Source: Berghia stephanieae (lineage: Eukaryota; Mollusca; Gastropoda; Nudibranchia; Aeolidiidae). From it: a DNA stretch of 64,000 nucleotides. Each line of letters opens with the position of its first letter. The first letter of the stretch is position 1. Shown in pieces: positions 1 to 19,832 of the stretch. The translations under genes and the position numbers were made by a program. The stretch covers positions 26,003,436 to 26,067,435 of the forward strand of contig CM067444.1 in NCBI GenBank assembly GCA_034508935.3, written 5' to 3'. Under the pieces are notes generated by a model. That model saw only the letters and a program-made list of their open reading frames with translations. It did no database searches and was not told where the DNA came from.

Positions 1-176
1 CATCATCATCATCATCATCATCATCATTATCATCATCATCATCATCATCATTATTCTTGTTATTATTTTTTTAAATATTTATTATATTATTATTTTTTTA
101 TATTATTTTATTATTATTATTATTATTTATTATTATTATTATTATTATTTTATTATTATTATTATTATGTATCGAA
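1..176. repeat. CAT then TTA trinucleotide microsatellite
   Basis: The window opens with a run of CAT triplets that passes into imperfect TTA/TTTA repeats. It is simple-sequence DNA and the left end may be cut by the window edge. Confidence 0.95.
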
Positions 177-1389
177 ATACCCATTGACAATCACGTTTAT
201 AGTTAATGTTTCTGTGTCACATGACCTAAATTTCACACGTTTTCCTGTGAATAAGTGCAAGACTGTATGTGTTACCAATAAATGCAATAGGCAGAGCAAA
301 CGTTAGTCTTAAGTGTGCTTTCAAAACATGAACTGTTTCATTTCTTTCGCTTTAAAAAGAAAAAGTGACATAAAATACTCCTAAAGACTAACCATTAGCC
401 ATTTCATGTTGTGGAATTGTATGTCTCTTTTAAAATTGATTTAGTTATTAATTTGATATAGAAAACTATTATACAATGTTAATCAAAAACTGACAAATTG
501 TGTGTGTGTAAATTAAAAGAATTCCGGTCAGTATTTTCCCCGTGCTATTTCACTTCCTTCTTTTTCTGTACGTGTGTCATGTTTTCCCTCTATTGCATCT
601 CTAATGCGTGTGATTTGTGTGTGTCGAGTGTGTTTATATTCCCATTAAAAGCGAATCTGTGTACTCCTTCTATTTTTCTCTCTGAAGGCCTATTATCAAA
701 TTTTACGTTAAAACAACATTTCCATTGTTGAAATACGAATATCAAAGTAAGCAAAGATAGGGATTTAAGATTCTTAATAAGCCGCACAATTTTAATCATA
801 TTAAATATATCAGTTAAATAGTTGAACTCTTAAAATAACTTTTTTGTTGAGCGATGTGTCAGGGCCATTCAATACTTAAGATGGTGTCGCTTTGAATCTT
901 CTTTTTCTATTTTGTTCTATTTTGTTTTGATTTTTTTTTTCCCAATCCAATCCATACTGTTGCAGCTTCAATTCTGAAGCTAGACGCACCATTTGTGCGG
1001 TGTGGGATGGTGTTAGATATGTTCTATGATCAGTTGTTTGAATTTCATTAACATTTTCTGATTCTAATTTTTTATTAATGATAGCCCTGTGTCACACGTC
1101 ATATTTTTACTTCTTTACTAACCCTCTCCCCAGGGAAATCTGTAAACACCATTAGCTATTTAATCAAATATCCATATTATCTTTAAACGCTTCTATAAAT
1201 ACTGTTTTCTCTCCTCATAAATTAATGTTTTATTTGCAATATTCGTATTTCGTTTGATTAATACTTATTTCATAACTTCATGTTTTATGTTCACCAAATC
1301 CTGATCCACCTTATATCGTTTTTGGAAAATTGCATTCTGTCTATATCGACTTGAAAATAAGCACGGTCCTTCGAGCTTATGGCAAAGGG
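177..1389. other. AT-rich stretch without recognised features
   Basis: Both strands were read for exon-like peptides, tRNA-like boxes and inverted termini. Only short AT-rich frames ended by stops were seen, and nothing resembled a known family. Confidence 0.5.
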
Positions 1390-1404
1390 TGGCGTTGAGA
1401 TGGC

Positions 1405-1466
1405 CACCGCACCACACACACAGTGTGTGTTGTGTGAGTGTGGTGTGTGTGTGGGGGGGGGGGGGT
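1405..1466. repeat. CA/GT microsatellite with poly-G tract
   Basis: CACACA followed by GTGTGT forms a short potential hairpin, then about 13 consecutive G residues. Confidence 0.85.
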
Positions 1467-1612
1467 GTGCCTCATATCGTCACCATCGGCATCTGAACAA
1501 CCGTGCCTTTCTCACCTACTCTGATCTTTGAAGACGCTCCTTCACCTCTAGTCTATGTGCCTCTCGTCGCGTCTCTCATGTGTCTAAATAGAAAAATATA
1601 TAAATGGAGAAA

Positions 1613-1613
1613 T

Positions 1614-1706
<93 letters not shown>
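1613..1706. repeat. GA dinucleotide microsatellite
   Basis: About 94 bases of nearly pure GA with one phase slip. Arg-Glu or Ser-Leu frames across it are simple-sequence translations. Confidence 0.97.
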
Positions 1707-1708
<2 letters not shown>

Positions 1709-1994
1709 GGTGTTTGTTGGTGGATCGTTTCCATGGATACTAGAGTCATGCCTGTATTTGACTTCCTGTCCAAGCATGACTTTCCTATCCTTCCCCGTAG
1801 AACCCACCCTAATGTTCTGTAGCCAATGCCCATGGTGTGTATTTTACAGAACCCAGATGGAACCCAGGTAGAGTAGTCGCCGGTTCATCTCTCGCCTCCA
1901 CACAGTTTGTGCTGCTTGCCTCAAGGAATCTGCATGAATCTTGTAGCTTGCCTTTTTTATTGCCATCTTGCAACATTCGTCATCGTTTTATAAT

Positions 1995-2014
1995 CATCAT
2001 CACCATCATAATTC

Positions 2015-2070
<56 letters not shown>

Positions 2071-2196
2071 TTCATCATCATCAATTTCAGAAGCAGCAAC
2101 AGTAGCAGCATTATCTGCAGCAGCAACAATATCACCACCACCACCATCGTCAGCATCGTCATCATTATCATCATCATATTATCATCATCACCATCA
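1995..2196. repeat. CAT trinucleotide microsatellite, interrupted
   Basis: A pure CAT block near 2011-2068 is followed by degenerate CAT/CAG/CAC triplets to about 2196. Confidence 0.93.
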
Positions 2197-2784
2197 TCGC
2201 TACCACAACCATGCTTCATGCGATCCGCCAACCCCATAAGAAGGACCGTGCCACACAAACTCTAGAGAATGTTCCCCGAAAACAGCAGCTTCTAAATCCT
2301 AAGGATTATAAAATAAAATAACATAAATAAAGTAGTTTTTGATTCACCCAATCACAAGCTCCTCCAACCCAGCTGCTTATTTTTAATTGAAGTTTAAGAT
2401 AAAGTTCTTCTTCCAATTCTCATCATTACTAAATACATAGGGAGTATAAATGACTTTTATAAAAGATACAAAACAAAGTAAACGACGCTTTGGCCTCGGG
2501 ATTTTGGTATGACTAAGTACATACAAATACCCTTTGAAAATGTCAAATTAAGACGCTAACTCTCTCCTTACCAGCCATTTTCAGGATTTTCCCCAAATCT
2601 TCACACCCAACTAATACAAAAATATATTTTTTATCATTCAAACACAATAGCAGTAAAGTTCTTACGATGCATAATTTCTTTAGCAAAACATGCTCTTCAA
2701 CAACACCCTGTTCATTATCTTTAAATTTTTTGAATAAGAAAAATATTGGTTGTATCGTAACGTATGTGACGATTTTCCTTTAGT

Positions 2785-2925
2785 TGATACGGAGAGGGTT
2801 AAGGAGTAGGCACCGGTGTAAAATAAAGAAGTGAACAAGTGTGTATGAAAGGTGCCAGACAAAGCAAGAAAGAAAAAAACAAGAAAAAAACCATCTCAAA
2901 AAATCAGTCGGCCTGTTATCTCATA
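2785..2925 (-). repeat. SINE-7 fragment
   Basis: The stretch with GCACCGGTGTAAAATAAAG and GAAAGGTGCCAGACAAAG recurs with modest change at 41600-41720, where it is joined to a tRNA-like head. Here the head is missing, so this is a truncated copy. The rest of 2270-3560 shows no recognised feature. Confidence 0.5.
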
Positions 2926-3566
2926 GTGTTTGTGTGGTACAATCCATCCAGAGTTAATCCCCCCCCCCCCCCTCCTCCTAAGATTTTTTTCTCTTTATTA
3001 TTGTCATGCCCTCCCTCCAATATAAACACCTCATCTGTTTCTCTTTCAGACTGTTTATATCAAGGGAGTTTTTTCTATTTCATTTCAGTTTTTTATCGTC
3101 ATAGATTTTTTGTTTATTTTTATTTTACACTCCGCCACTTTAAATGTTGTAGGATTTTTTTTAAAGCAAATATTTTTCACTTTTTCAGATTTTACAGATT
3201 TACAAGTGTTTTTTTTTTCATTCAATACAAATTGTTATTCTCTCTTCTCTTGGCATACTGATAGGGTCACACATGAAAGATATATGGTCGGCGGTTCAAA
3301 CCTCTGAAGTCTCGATGTTCACGATGGACGGTCAAACCTCTGAAGTCTACGTATTATGAGCTTTGCACACCATGAATTATGTAATTTTGGGTAGATCAGA
3401 CCTCTGCACCAATTAAATAAAACACGGTTCGCAAAGTTCGTATGTAGACTTCAGAGTTTTGATCCATCGATCGTGAAAATTGGGACTTCAAAGGTTTGGT
3501 CCGCCAGCCATCGATATACAATGACATAATAAAACTGCACAAACCGTTTTTAAATGAATGGAAATA

Positions 3567-3659
<93 letters not shown>

Positions 3660-3660
3660 G
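3567..3660. repeat. AAT trinucleotide microsatellite
   Basis: About 30 uninterrupted AAT/TAA triplets. Confidence 0.97.
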
Positions 3661-3771
3661 CATTCGCTACCACTCGACCTGATCTGACCAGATAATATTT
3701 GATATTTCTAAATTTGTGTCCATAACATTTAGGGGGAAAAATCGATTTTTATTTTCAATTACCAGTTGACT

Positions 3772-4062
3772 GCCGTATTCTGAGAAAAAGAATGGTTGAA
3801 ATCAACGTGCACTTATTTTCAGGTCTGATAACCTAATCACTTATGGGCTCATTGTTGTAATGGAAATCTTCAACAACAGCAACAAAAAATTACGCAAAAT
3901 ATTATCCATTACAACAATGTTAAACTAGGCCCAGAAGTGGTTCGGATGTCATACCTGCATATATGTACACGTCGGTTTAAATGAATCGATCGATATTTTA
4001 AGGACGAGTTTTCTGGCCAAATATTGAAATACGAGTTGTTGTTTTTTTTCCAGCATAGGCCA
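3772..4062. mobile_element. MITE-2 copy interrupted by MITE-3
   Basis: The left edge reads GCCGTATTCTGAGAAA. The right arm has ATCGATCGATATT, AAGGACGAG and TTCTGGCCAAAT, as in the intact copy at 6440-6671. The middle is replaced by a second element at 3805-3972. The left arm is shortened and the right terminus is degraded. Confidence 0.6.
3805..3972. mobile_element. MITE-3 copy
   Basis: Inverted arms ACGTGCACTTATTTTCAGG and CCTGCATATATGTACACGT enclose an inner inverted pair around GTTGTAATGGA and TCCATTACAAC. The same layout recurs at 13689-13845 and 15394-15558, which defines a family of about 160 bp. No coding capacity. Confidence 0.75.
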
Positions 4063-4160
4063 GTCAACCTGGTCAGTCACGTGACACCTGGTAATTTTAT
4101 TCCAATTCTTAACCTTGAATTTATATCGTCGGAAATATCTGCGTATAAACGTTAAACTCT

Positions 4161-4363
4161 TTAACTAACTGGGTTTTTTTTAATTGCCAGAAACGTATTA
4201 AAAATGAGCTGATAGTTTTATTCAACTACCATTAACATGTAAAAACTAAAAAATTAGATACTGCGCCTATAATTTGTCTCAGAAAAAAGTAATAAATAGG
4301 CATGGGGTAAAAGTAACTCGGGTAAACTACGGATATAGTCGGTGTTAAGGTTGATTGAGTTAA
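4161..4363. mobile_element. MITE-1 copy, degenerate ends
   Basis: The interior shares TTCAACTACCATTAACATG, TACTGCGCCTATAATTTG and GGCATGGGGTAAAAGTAAC with copies at 16647 and 26131. The terminal TTAACTMACT...AGTTAA is eroded. Confidence 0.75.
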
Positions 4364-4393
4364 AAGCACCGGTTTCTCAATGAAGGAAGGAAA

Positions 4394-4398
4394 TAATG

Positions 4399-4476
<78 letters not shown>

Positions 4477-4481
4477 TAATA
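4394..4481. repeat. AAT trinucleotide microsatellite
   Basis: About 28 AAT triplets; poly-Asn and poly-Leu frames here are translation artefacts. Confidence 0.97.
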
Positions 4482-4818
4482 ATATTGCAATCAACCAAGC
4501 CGATTTTCTTTTCATTTATCCCCTGTTATGCCTCTCCCCCTCCCACCCATTTGCTTATCAACCTCATCCCACCCGTTTCAATTTAATACAGTTTTATTTT
4601 ATACCTTTTAAATTAATTAATTAATTTATTTATTTTTTAATTTTTCATTTTTTAAAAATAATTTGACATTAATATTAGACCATTTAAAAAAATAGTGTAT
4701 TGTTGTGAAAGCATTCGACATTTAGTTGTTCTTCTTTGTTTAAATGAGCAAGTACAAACAAGATACTGTAGACGAGAGCAGTAGTGTTATAAAACACATA
4801 ACATTACTGAATGAAACA

Positions 4819-5254
<436 letters not shown>

Positions 5255-5521
5255 CCTGCAATGTCTGGTCTATTTTGACCGCAAACTGACATGATACAAA
5301 TGACATTACAACCACACCGAATGTCTTTGATATGCTTGTACACTGACATACACCATTCAGGGCTTGACGAGTAGCTGAACCTCTCACTTTAATACACTAA
5401 TAATGGCTTGCTGCCATGCAAATTTGCTGATGGGGTCGATCGTCATAACATAGTAATGTGAGCACCATTAATTAGAAGCTGCTGCCATGCAGAGCCCTTA
5501 ATGTAACAATAATAATATAAT

Positions 5522-5732
5522 AGGAATGAGATTAGCGGAAGAGTAGCGTCCCTTGATTAGAAGTCACGAGCGGAAAAGTTATTAGAGAGAGAACGTCATG
5601 TTGGTTGTGCGGCATTAGACACTTCACCGAAAGCGAGGACGAGAGAGACGCATGCGCAAAACCATTTTGACGTTCTCTCTGTAAGGTGACGTCCAATCAA
5701 GGGACGCTACTCTTCCGCTAATCTAATTCCCT
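5522..5732. mobile_element. MITE-4 copy (near-palindromic)
   Basis: Starts AGGAATGAGATTAGCGGAAG and ends with the complement, CTTCCGCTAATC...TTCCCT. The arms also contain GTAGCGTCCCTTGATT, and the centre has GCATGCGC. A second copy lies at 7898-8139. The inverted arms cover most of the element; no ORF. Confidence 0.8.
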
Positions 5733-5890
5733 ATAGGTATTGCCATATTATTTATTCATTTCCAATATATTGGACACCTTCCATGAAAAGCATGCATGGA
5801 AACGTGTGCTATTCATTATAATGCGGTACTGGATGATATTACACTATGATATCAATGAATGCAATTCTATTATCGTTAGTCACAATAACC

Positions 5891-5901
5891 CCCCCCCCCC
5901 C

Positions 5902-5970
<69 letters not shown>

Positions 5971-6188
5971 CTCTTCTTTCTCTTTCTCTTTCTTTCCCGT
6001 ATATTTTTATCGAGATGTATATCGGGGTTTGTTTGGTTTTTTTTTTTTTTTGTTTTTTTTTTTTAGGGGGGGGGGGGGGGTTATTTTATTTTATTCTTTT
6101 TTTTTTTTTTTGGCGATTTTTTGTTTGGGTGGGAGGGGGAGTTTGAAAATCATATCTTTTTATTTGATATTTTTTATTGTTGTTGTTT

Positions 6189-6228
<40 letters not shown>

Positions 6229-6240
6229 TTTTTCTTATTT
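5891..6240. repeat. C-run, CT microsatellite, then poly-T with G-run
   Basis: Successive homopolymers and CT repeats (5905-5975) precede long T runs broken by a G-run at about 6066-6080. Apparent hydrophobic frames here are simple-sequence translations. Confidence 0.93.
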
Positions 6241-6439
6241 CTTTATTAAATTTTTATTTCCCTCGAGTTCTTAGAGCAAAAGATTTATTTTTTTTTTCTT
6301 TAAAAGAAAGAATCATGAATGGATTACCTGGTGTAATGTTGTCTTTCTGTTGTATCGGGATTGATTCTCTACGACAACAATACTATGACAACAAAACGTC
6401 AATTGATGTCATTGGTAACTAGATATATTATATAGATAT

Positions 6440-6671
6440 GCCGTACTCTGGAAAAACACATAATATTTTTAAAATATTGGCCAGAAAAGTCGTCCTTCAA
6501 TTATCGATCGATTTTATCAACTCTCATCTTGGCAAAAACTCTCAAACCCGGGACTTCGCCGAAGTCTTCTTTTTTGCCAAGATAGAGTCATTTAAATCGA
6601 TCGATATTTGAAGGACGAGTTTTCTGGCCAAATTTTTAAATATGTGTTTTGTTTTGTTTTCAGAGTACGGC
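6440..6671. mobile_element. MITE-2, most complete copy
   Basis: Terminal inverted repeats GCCGTACTCTG and CAGAGTACGGC. Inner arms carry TTGGCCAGAAAAGTCGTCC and its complement, and ATCGATCGAT on both sides. The centre has the pair CTTGGCAAAA / TTTTGCCAAG. About 232 bp, foldback-like, non-coding. Related pieces lie at 3772, 8697 and 26392. Confidence 0.82.
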
Positions 6672-7233
6672 AGAGATGAAGCCGTAACATTGACACAGCA
6701 TGAGGTTTGGGACAACGTATATTTATTTATACACATATTTTATACTTTCTTTTTTTCTTTTACTTGTTTTTTTTTTTTTTCTTTTCTTTTGGTTGTTGTT
6801 TGTTTGTTTTTTTGTATCTTGGATAAGGGTTATCAATTTGAAATTCTAGAACTCTACGTATTTGCCTTGTCCTACTTTTGTACTCTTAATTATTTTAATG
6901 ACATTTTATTTTTGATTTTTTAAAAAAAATTATATTACTATTTTTTGGTTGTGATGATTTTTTTTCCAATGTAGACGTCTAGAATTAAAGTTCCGAAGTT
7001 AATTTTTTTTTTAACTAAAGAAAAAAAAAGTTTTTTCCAAATCAAAATGATTTTTTTTCCAATATAGAATTAAAGTTCCGAGCGATGTTAATTTTTTTTT
7101 TTTTTTAAATAAAGAAAAATTCTTTTTTTCCAAATCAAAATTTTATAATTTTTTACAGAAGGATTTTTGATTTTTTAAAAATATTTTTTTAATGTTTTAA
7201 TCCCATGTCTTAACGTATTATTATTCTATAACT
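6672..7233. other. T-rich stretch, no recognised gene
   Basis: Long T and A runs plus a local near-duplicate: TAGAATTAAAGTTCCGA occurs at about 6977 and 7065. No exon, tRNA-like box or element terminus was recognised. Confidence 0.5.
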
Positions 7234-7537
7234 TGAGCTGTTATATAGCGCAATATCAACTAATCGTGCTCAAAACGCTTTACAAAGAGTCCCTGACCAA
7301 CAGCAACACGTAAAATGTAAAACGAGACATGGCGCCTTTTAGGCGATAATACAATAATTTGTTTTCGGACAGAGACAACGTACTCATGGTACACAAGGTA
7401 CTCATTTTTACACCCGAGTACGGTGAGAGAATGTTGAGTAAAGAGCCCTTTCCAAGGACTCAACACTATGCGCCGAGCAAGGCTTGAACCCAGGACCTCC
7501 CGATCCAAAAGCGAGTGTCATGCCACTCGACCACATA
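7234..7537 (-). mobile_element. SINE-1 copy
   Basis: Read on the minus strand it has a tRNA-like head (GTGGTATGACACTCGC near the A box, GGTTCGAGCC-like B box), a body with CGGTACTCGGGTG, and the tail TTGTAAAGCG...GATATTGCGCTATATAA. A tRNA-derived SINE with a GCGCTATATAA-type LINE-like tail; about a dozen full or partial copies occur in this window. Confidence 0.82.
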
Positions 7538-7774
7538 TTCTATTTGGTTTCTATTCTACGTAGATTTTAAAATGCAACATTTTTTTAAAAAATCAGCTTT
7601 GATTAAAGGACAAAATTTCCAATCAATTGAACGTTTCAGGTTTAAAAAACCAGCTGGCAACAACTTATTACAGCTTCTATTGTTTTTCTTGAAGTTGGCT
7701 AAGAATTTAAGCCCGAAACTTTTTCTATTTGATAGTTTGTGTGTATCCAAACTGTTACATTATATATCTCCCCC

Positions 7775-7775
7775 C

Positions 7776-7807
<32 letters not shown>
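7775..7807. repeat. Poly-C then poly-T homopolymers
   Basis: Adjacent C and T runs with no other structure. Confidence 0.9.
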
Positions 7808-7897
7808 GGTCAAACGTTTACAGTCCATAACTCCAGGCAACCTATAGTGTTTAAACATAATTCCATAAAATGTACCCCCCTTATGTTTATCCTTAAT

Positions 7898-8139
7898 AGG
7901 GAATGATATTAGCGGAAGAGTAGCGTCCCTTGATTGGACGTCACCTTACAGAGAGAACGTCAAAATGGTTTTGCGCATGCGTCTCTCTCGTCCTCTCTTT
8001 CGGTGAAGTGTCTCATGCCGCTTTCACCGGAAGCGAGGACGAGAGACGCATGCGCACAACCAACATGACGTTCTCTAATAACTTTTCCGCCGGTGACGTC
8101 CAATCAAGGGACGCTACTCTTCCGCTAATCTCATTCCCT
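7898..8139. mobile_element. MITE-4 copy (near-perfect palindrome)
   Basis: AGGGAATGATATTAGCGGAA at the left is mirrored by TTCCGCTAATCTCATTCCCT at the right. The arms continue through GTAGCGTCCCTTGATTGGAC, CAGAGAGAACGTCA and GCGCATGCGTCTCTC to a short loop near 8025. Nearly the whole 242 bp can fold back on itself. Confidence 0.85.
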
Positions 8140-8235
8140 GTACCTCTAGAATAAAACATGTTTTCCTCTCTCTGGTCGTAATGATCCCTCTCTAGTTTTC
8201 CATTCCTCCATTCATTATGGTTAATCACTCATTCT

Positions 8236-8499
8236 CAATAAATAACAATGTGAAATTGAATGTAAGCTTCAATGTAATATTCGAAAACAAATAAAAAAGA
8301 CGTTTCGGTTCCCCTTTATCAACAAAACAGGATGAATGAAACACTACAGATTAGTGAAATAATGTGGTAATGTCGTCATTCGTCTGTAATGTTTCATTCA
8401 TCCTGTTTTGTTGATAAAGAGGAAACCAAAAACGTCTATTTTATCTCTTTTCGTATATTAAATTGAGGCTTACGTTCAATTTCGCATTGTTATTTATTT
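8236..8499. mobile_element. MITE-5, long-arm foldback element
   Basis: Left arm CAATAAATAACAATG...TTGTTGATAAAG-type sequence is mirrored in the right arm, roughly 110 bp each, around a short spacer at 8345-8385. A single arm is found again at 13880-13998. Confidence 0.8.
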
Positions 8500-8773
8500 C
8501 TTGGAGCTTCGAGCAACAACATTTACATCACACATTCTCATAAAGGTACTTTACTAACATTTCAATGATGAATTGTTCAATGATTCTCATTAACCTTTTT
8601 ATCAGTCTATGTGATTTTTTAAAAAAAGTCTAATCTGTAACTTACATATTTATGAGTTTAAAACAACTTAACCTTTTAACGGCCTAATTCGTGACACGTA
8701 CTTAAAAAATTTGGCTAGAAAATTCATCCTTCAAATATCGATCGATTTAAAATGACCCTCATCCTGTCAAAAA

Positions 8774-9160
8774 GGGGGTCCAGATAGCTCAGTTGATAGA
8801 GTACTCGCTTCACACACAAAGGGATCCAACCAAGATCGGTCCGAGTGCAGTCGAGATTTTTTGTTCTGTCCACCCAGCAGTGAATGGGTAGCTGGATCTA
8901 TTAGATTTGGGGGAAAGTACTGTGCGATAGACTAGCGTCCTATCCAAAGGAAAGCAAGCTATTGCTATTATCCGTTTCTTGCTACAGAAACCGGGATAAA
9001 CTCCTGCTCCAGGAGCCTAATGGCTCTGAAGGACTACATCCTGTCCAAAACTCTAAAATCTGGGACATTCAGGTAGAATTAGAATCGGGCAAGTACCAGG
9101 TTTTTGGGGGATTTTATTTATTTATTTTTTTTTTTTTTTGTTTTTTTTTTGTCAAGGTGA
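8774..9160 (+). mobile_element. SINE-3, tRNA-derived
   Basis: The head GATAGCTCAGTTGATAGAGT matches a tRNA A box, and GATCGGTCCGAGTGC is a weak B box about 35 bases on. A body of about 250 bp ending near a T-rich tail follows. Only one copy is visible in the window, so the boundaries rest on the interrupted MITE-2. Confidence 0.65.
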
Positions 9161-9165
9161 GGGTC

Positions 9166-9399
9166 ATATAAATAATATAATAAAAATAAAATTCCCTTTA
9201 TTCATCCCCATGGGGAAATTTGGCTTAGGGTCTAACCCAAGGGAAGACTGGAATAACCCTGGCATCAGCCGCAGTGCAGCGCCGCTAATTGAGCGAGGGC
9301 GGGGTGACTTGCTCAAGGCCACACAACACAGCCGCGGGTGATCGAACTTGGTACCTGTCGGGTAGAAGCAAAGACCATACCGCTGAGTCTCGCTTGTCC
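9166..9399 (-). mobile_element. SINE-2 copy
   Basis: Minus-strand head GCGGTATGGTCTTTGCTTC and B-box-like GTTCGATCACCCGC, then GTGGCCTTGAGCAAGTCACC, then tail GGGGATGAATAAAGGGAATT. It lies inside the split MITE-2 next to SINE-3. Other copies are at 11319, 27427 and 49618. Confidence 0.8.
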
Positions 9400-9583
9400 C
9401 CTAAATCGATCGATATATATTTGAAGGACGAGTTTTGTTGCCAAAATGTTTAAATACGCGTCTTTCTAGAATACGGCAGTTATCTGGTTCGTGGGTCCAG
9501 TCCAGTCCAGTCCAGTCCAGTTATTTGTGTCCTGCTACTGTTAACGTCTCGTTTGTTCTTTCTCTCCCTGTGTGTCATTTCAG

Positions 9584-18540
<8,957 letters not shown>

Positions 18541-19796
18541 ACGGGACCACCTCATTATCTGCATCCTCTTTTGCAAGATAAGAAAAGACAAGAAGAAATT
18601 CCAGATCAAAACTTGCCATCTTTGTTTCTTTTTTAAAATTTTTTTTCACAACATCGTTAATCAATTGAAAATTTTACTTTGGTTTTTAACCAATACCTTA
18701 GAATTTGTTTGGTTTATAATACTGATAACCTATTTAAGATCAATTGCTATATCGCTACATATCAGGATTCTATAAAAATTTAATATACGGCAGCTTTTCA
18801 AGCAGCATCAATCTTGTCGCCTTTCTTACTGCCTTCTGTGAACGATTTATCTTTTTAAAAAAAAAAGAAGATGATAAAATATAAAAATCAAAAATAAAAG
18901 AGATGAACGGAAATTCGTAGAATAAGTCTATTCATTCAATGGCATGGCAGCTTTTTTTCTACAATTTTCCATTCATAGATTTGTTTTAAAATCCAGACAT
19001 AATCAGACATAAAGAAACAAAGTATCTCAACGATAACTCAGAGGCTAATTGAATCCATCCGAGCCGTAGTGTTGTGTATTTATGGTCAGTTGTTATCTAC
19101 ACTAATTTATTTCTTTATTTATTGTACATTTACAATTTTATTTTTACATCAAGATCACTTTCGATTTTAACTAAGCAAATGGTATTCTTCTCCTTTTTTT
19201 TAAAAAATGTATTTGCTTTACTGTAAAAATTGATTCTTGAATCAACGTTATCTCTTTTTACATCTTGTTTTACTGTTGTTGTGTTACATTGATGCGTTTA
19301 AAGATTGTCTTTTACCTTATTTATTTACACATATTTTATTGCTTCAGTTAATCACATGTGAGGAAGGCTTATACTTACTTAAAACTTTGAACCTTATGAA
19401 TGAATTTGCGTTGTCTAAGTTTTTCCAAAAAAAAAAAAAATTTTTAAATTTTAATTTCCCCATCTTTCTTCGTGTAAAATTCTTGCATTTTGATATATTT
19501 TTTGAACCACAAAAAAGATCAATATGTGACATTGGTTTATTATTACGCGGTATTTTGACTGGCTTCAACGCCATCGGACGCGGTTGTAAAGTTCATTTCC
19601 TGGATTTCCTCCCTTAATTCCCAGCAGTTTGGTCAATCAATGTCTTCTACCACATACCAAAGAAAAATGTTTGAAATGATCATAGTCGTTTTTTTACTAT
19701 TTGTAAATTTGTGCTTTGTATTGAACAGATGCCTGTTGTTTTTAATGCATATGGACGAGGAGTATGCAGAAAAATTTAATGTTACTGATGCCTCAC

Positions 19797-19832
<36 letters not shown>

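Larger units (their letters stand above)
8697..9477. mobile_element. MITE-2 copy split by two SINEs
   Basis: The left half (TTGGCTAGAAAATTCATCC, ATCGATCGATTT, GACCCTCATCCTGTC) and the right half (GTCAAGGTGAGGGTC, ATCGATCGATAT, AAGGACGAG, AATACGGCA) are inverted partners separated by about 630 bp of inserted SINE sequence. Confidence 0.7.

Noticed and set aside
1503-2265. Open frames of 120-140 codons over GA and CAT repeats
   Set aside because: They are translations of microsatellites with no conserved flanks, splice sites or family resemblance.
6642-6710. Possible exon after a TTTTCAG, with GTATAT behind GACAAC
   Set aside because: The TTTTCAG is the end of MITE-2, and the 45-base peptide matches no anoctamin segment.
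19237-19617. 126-codon open frame downstream of the anoctamin
   Set aside because: Composition is AT-driven, codons look random, there is no family resemblance, and it lies in the likely 3' UTR.
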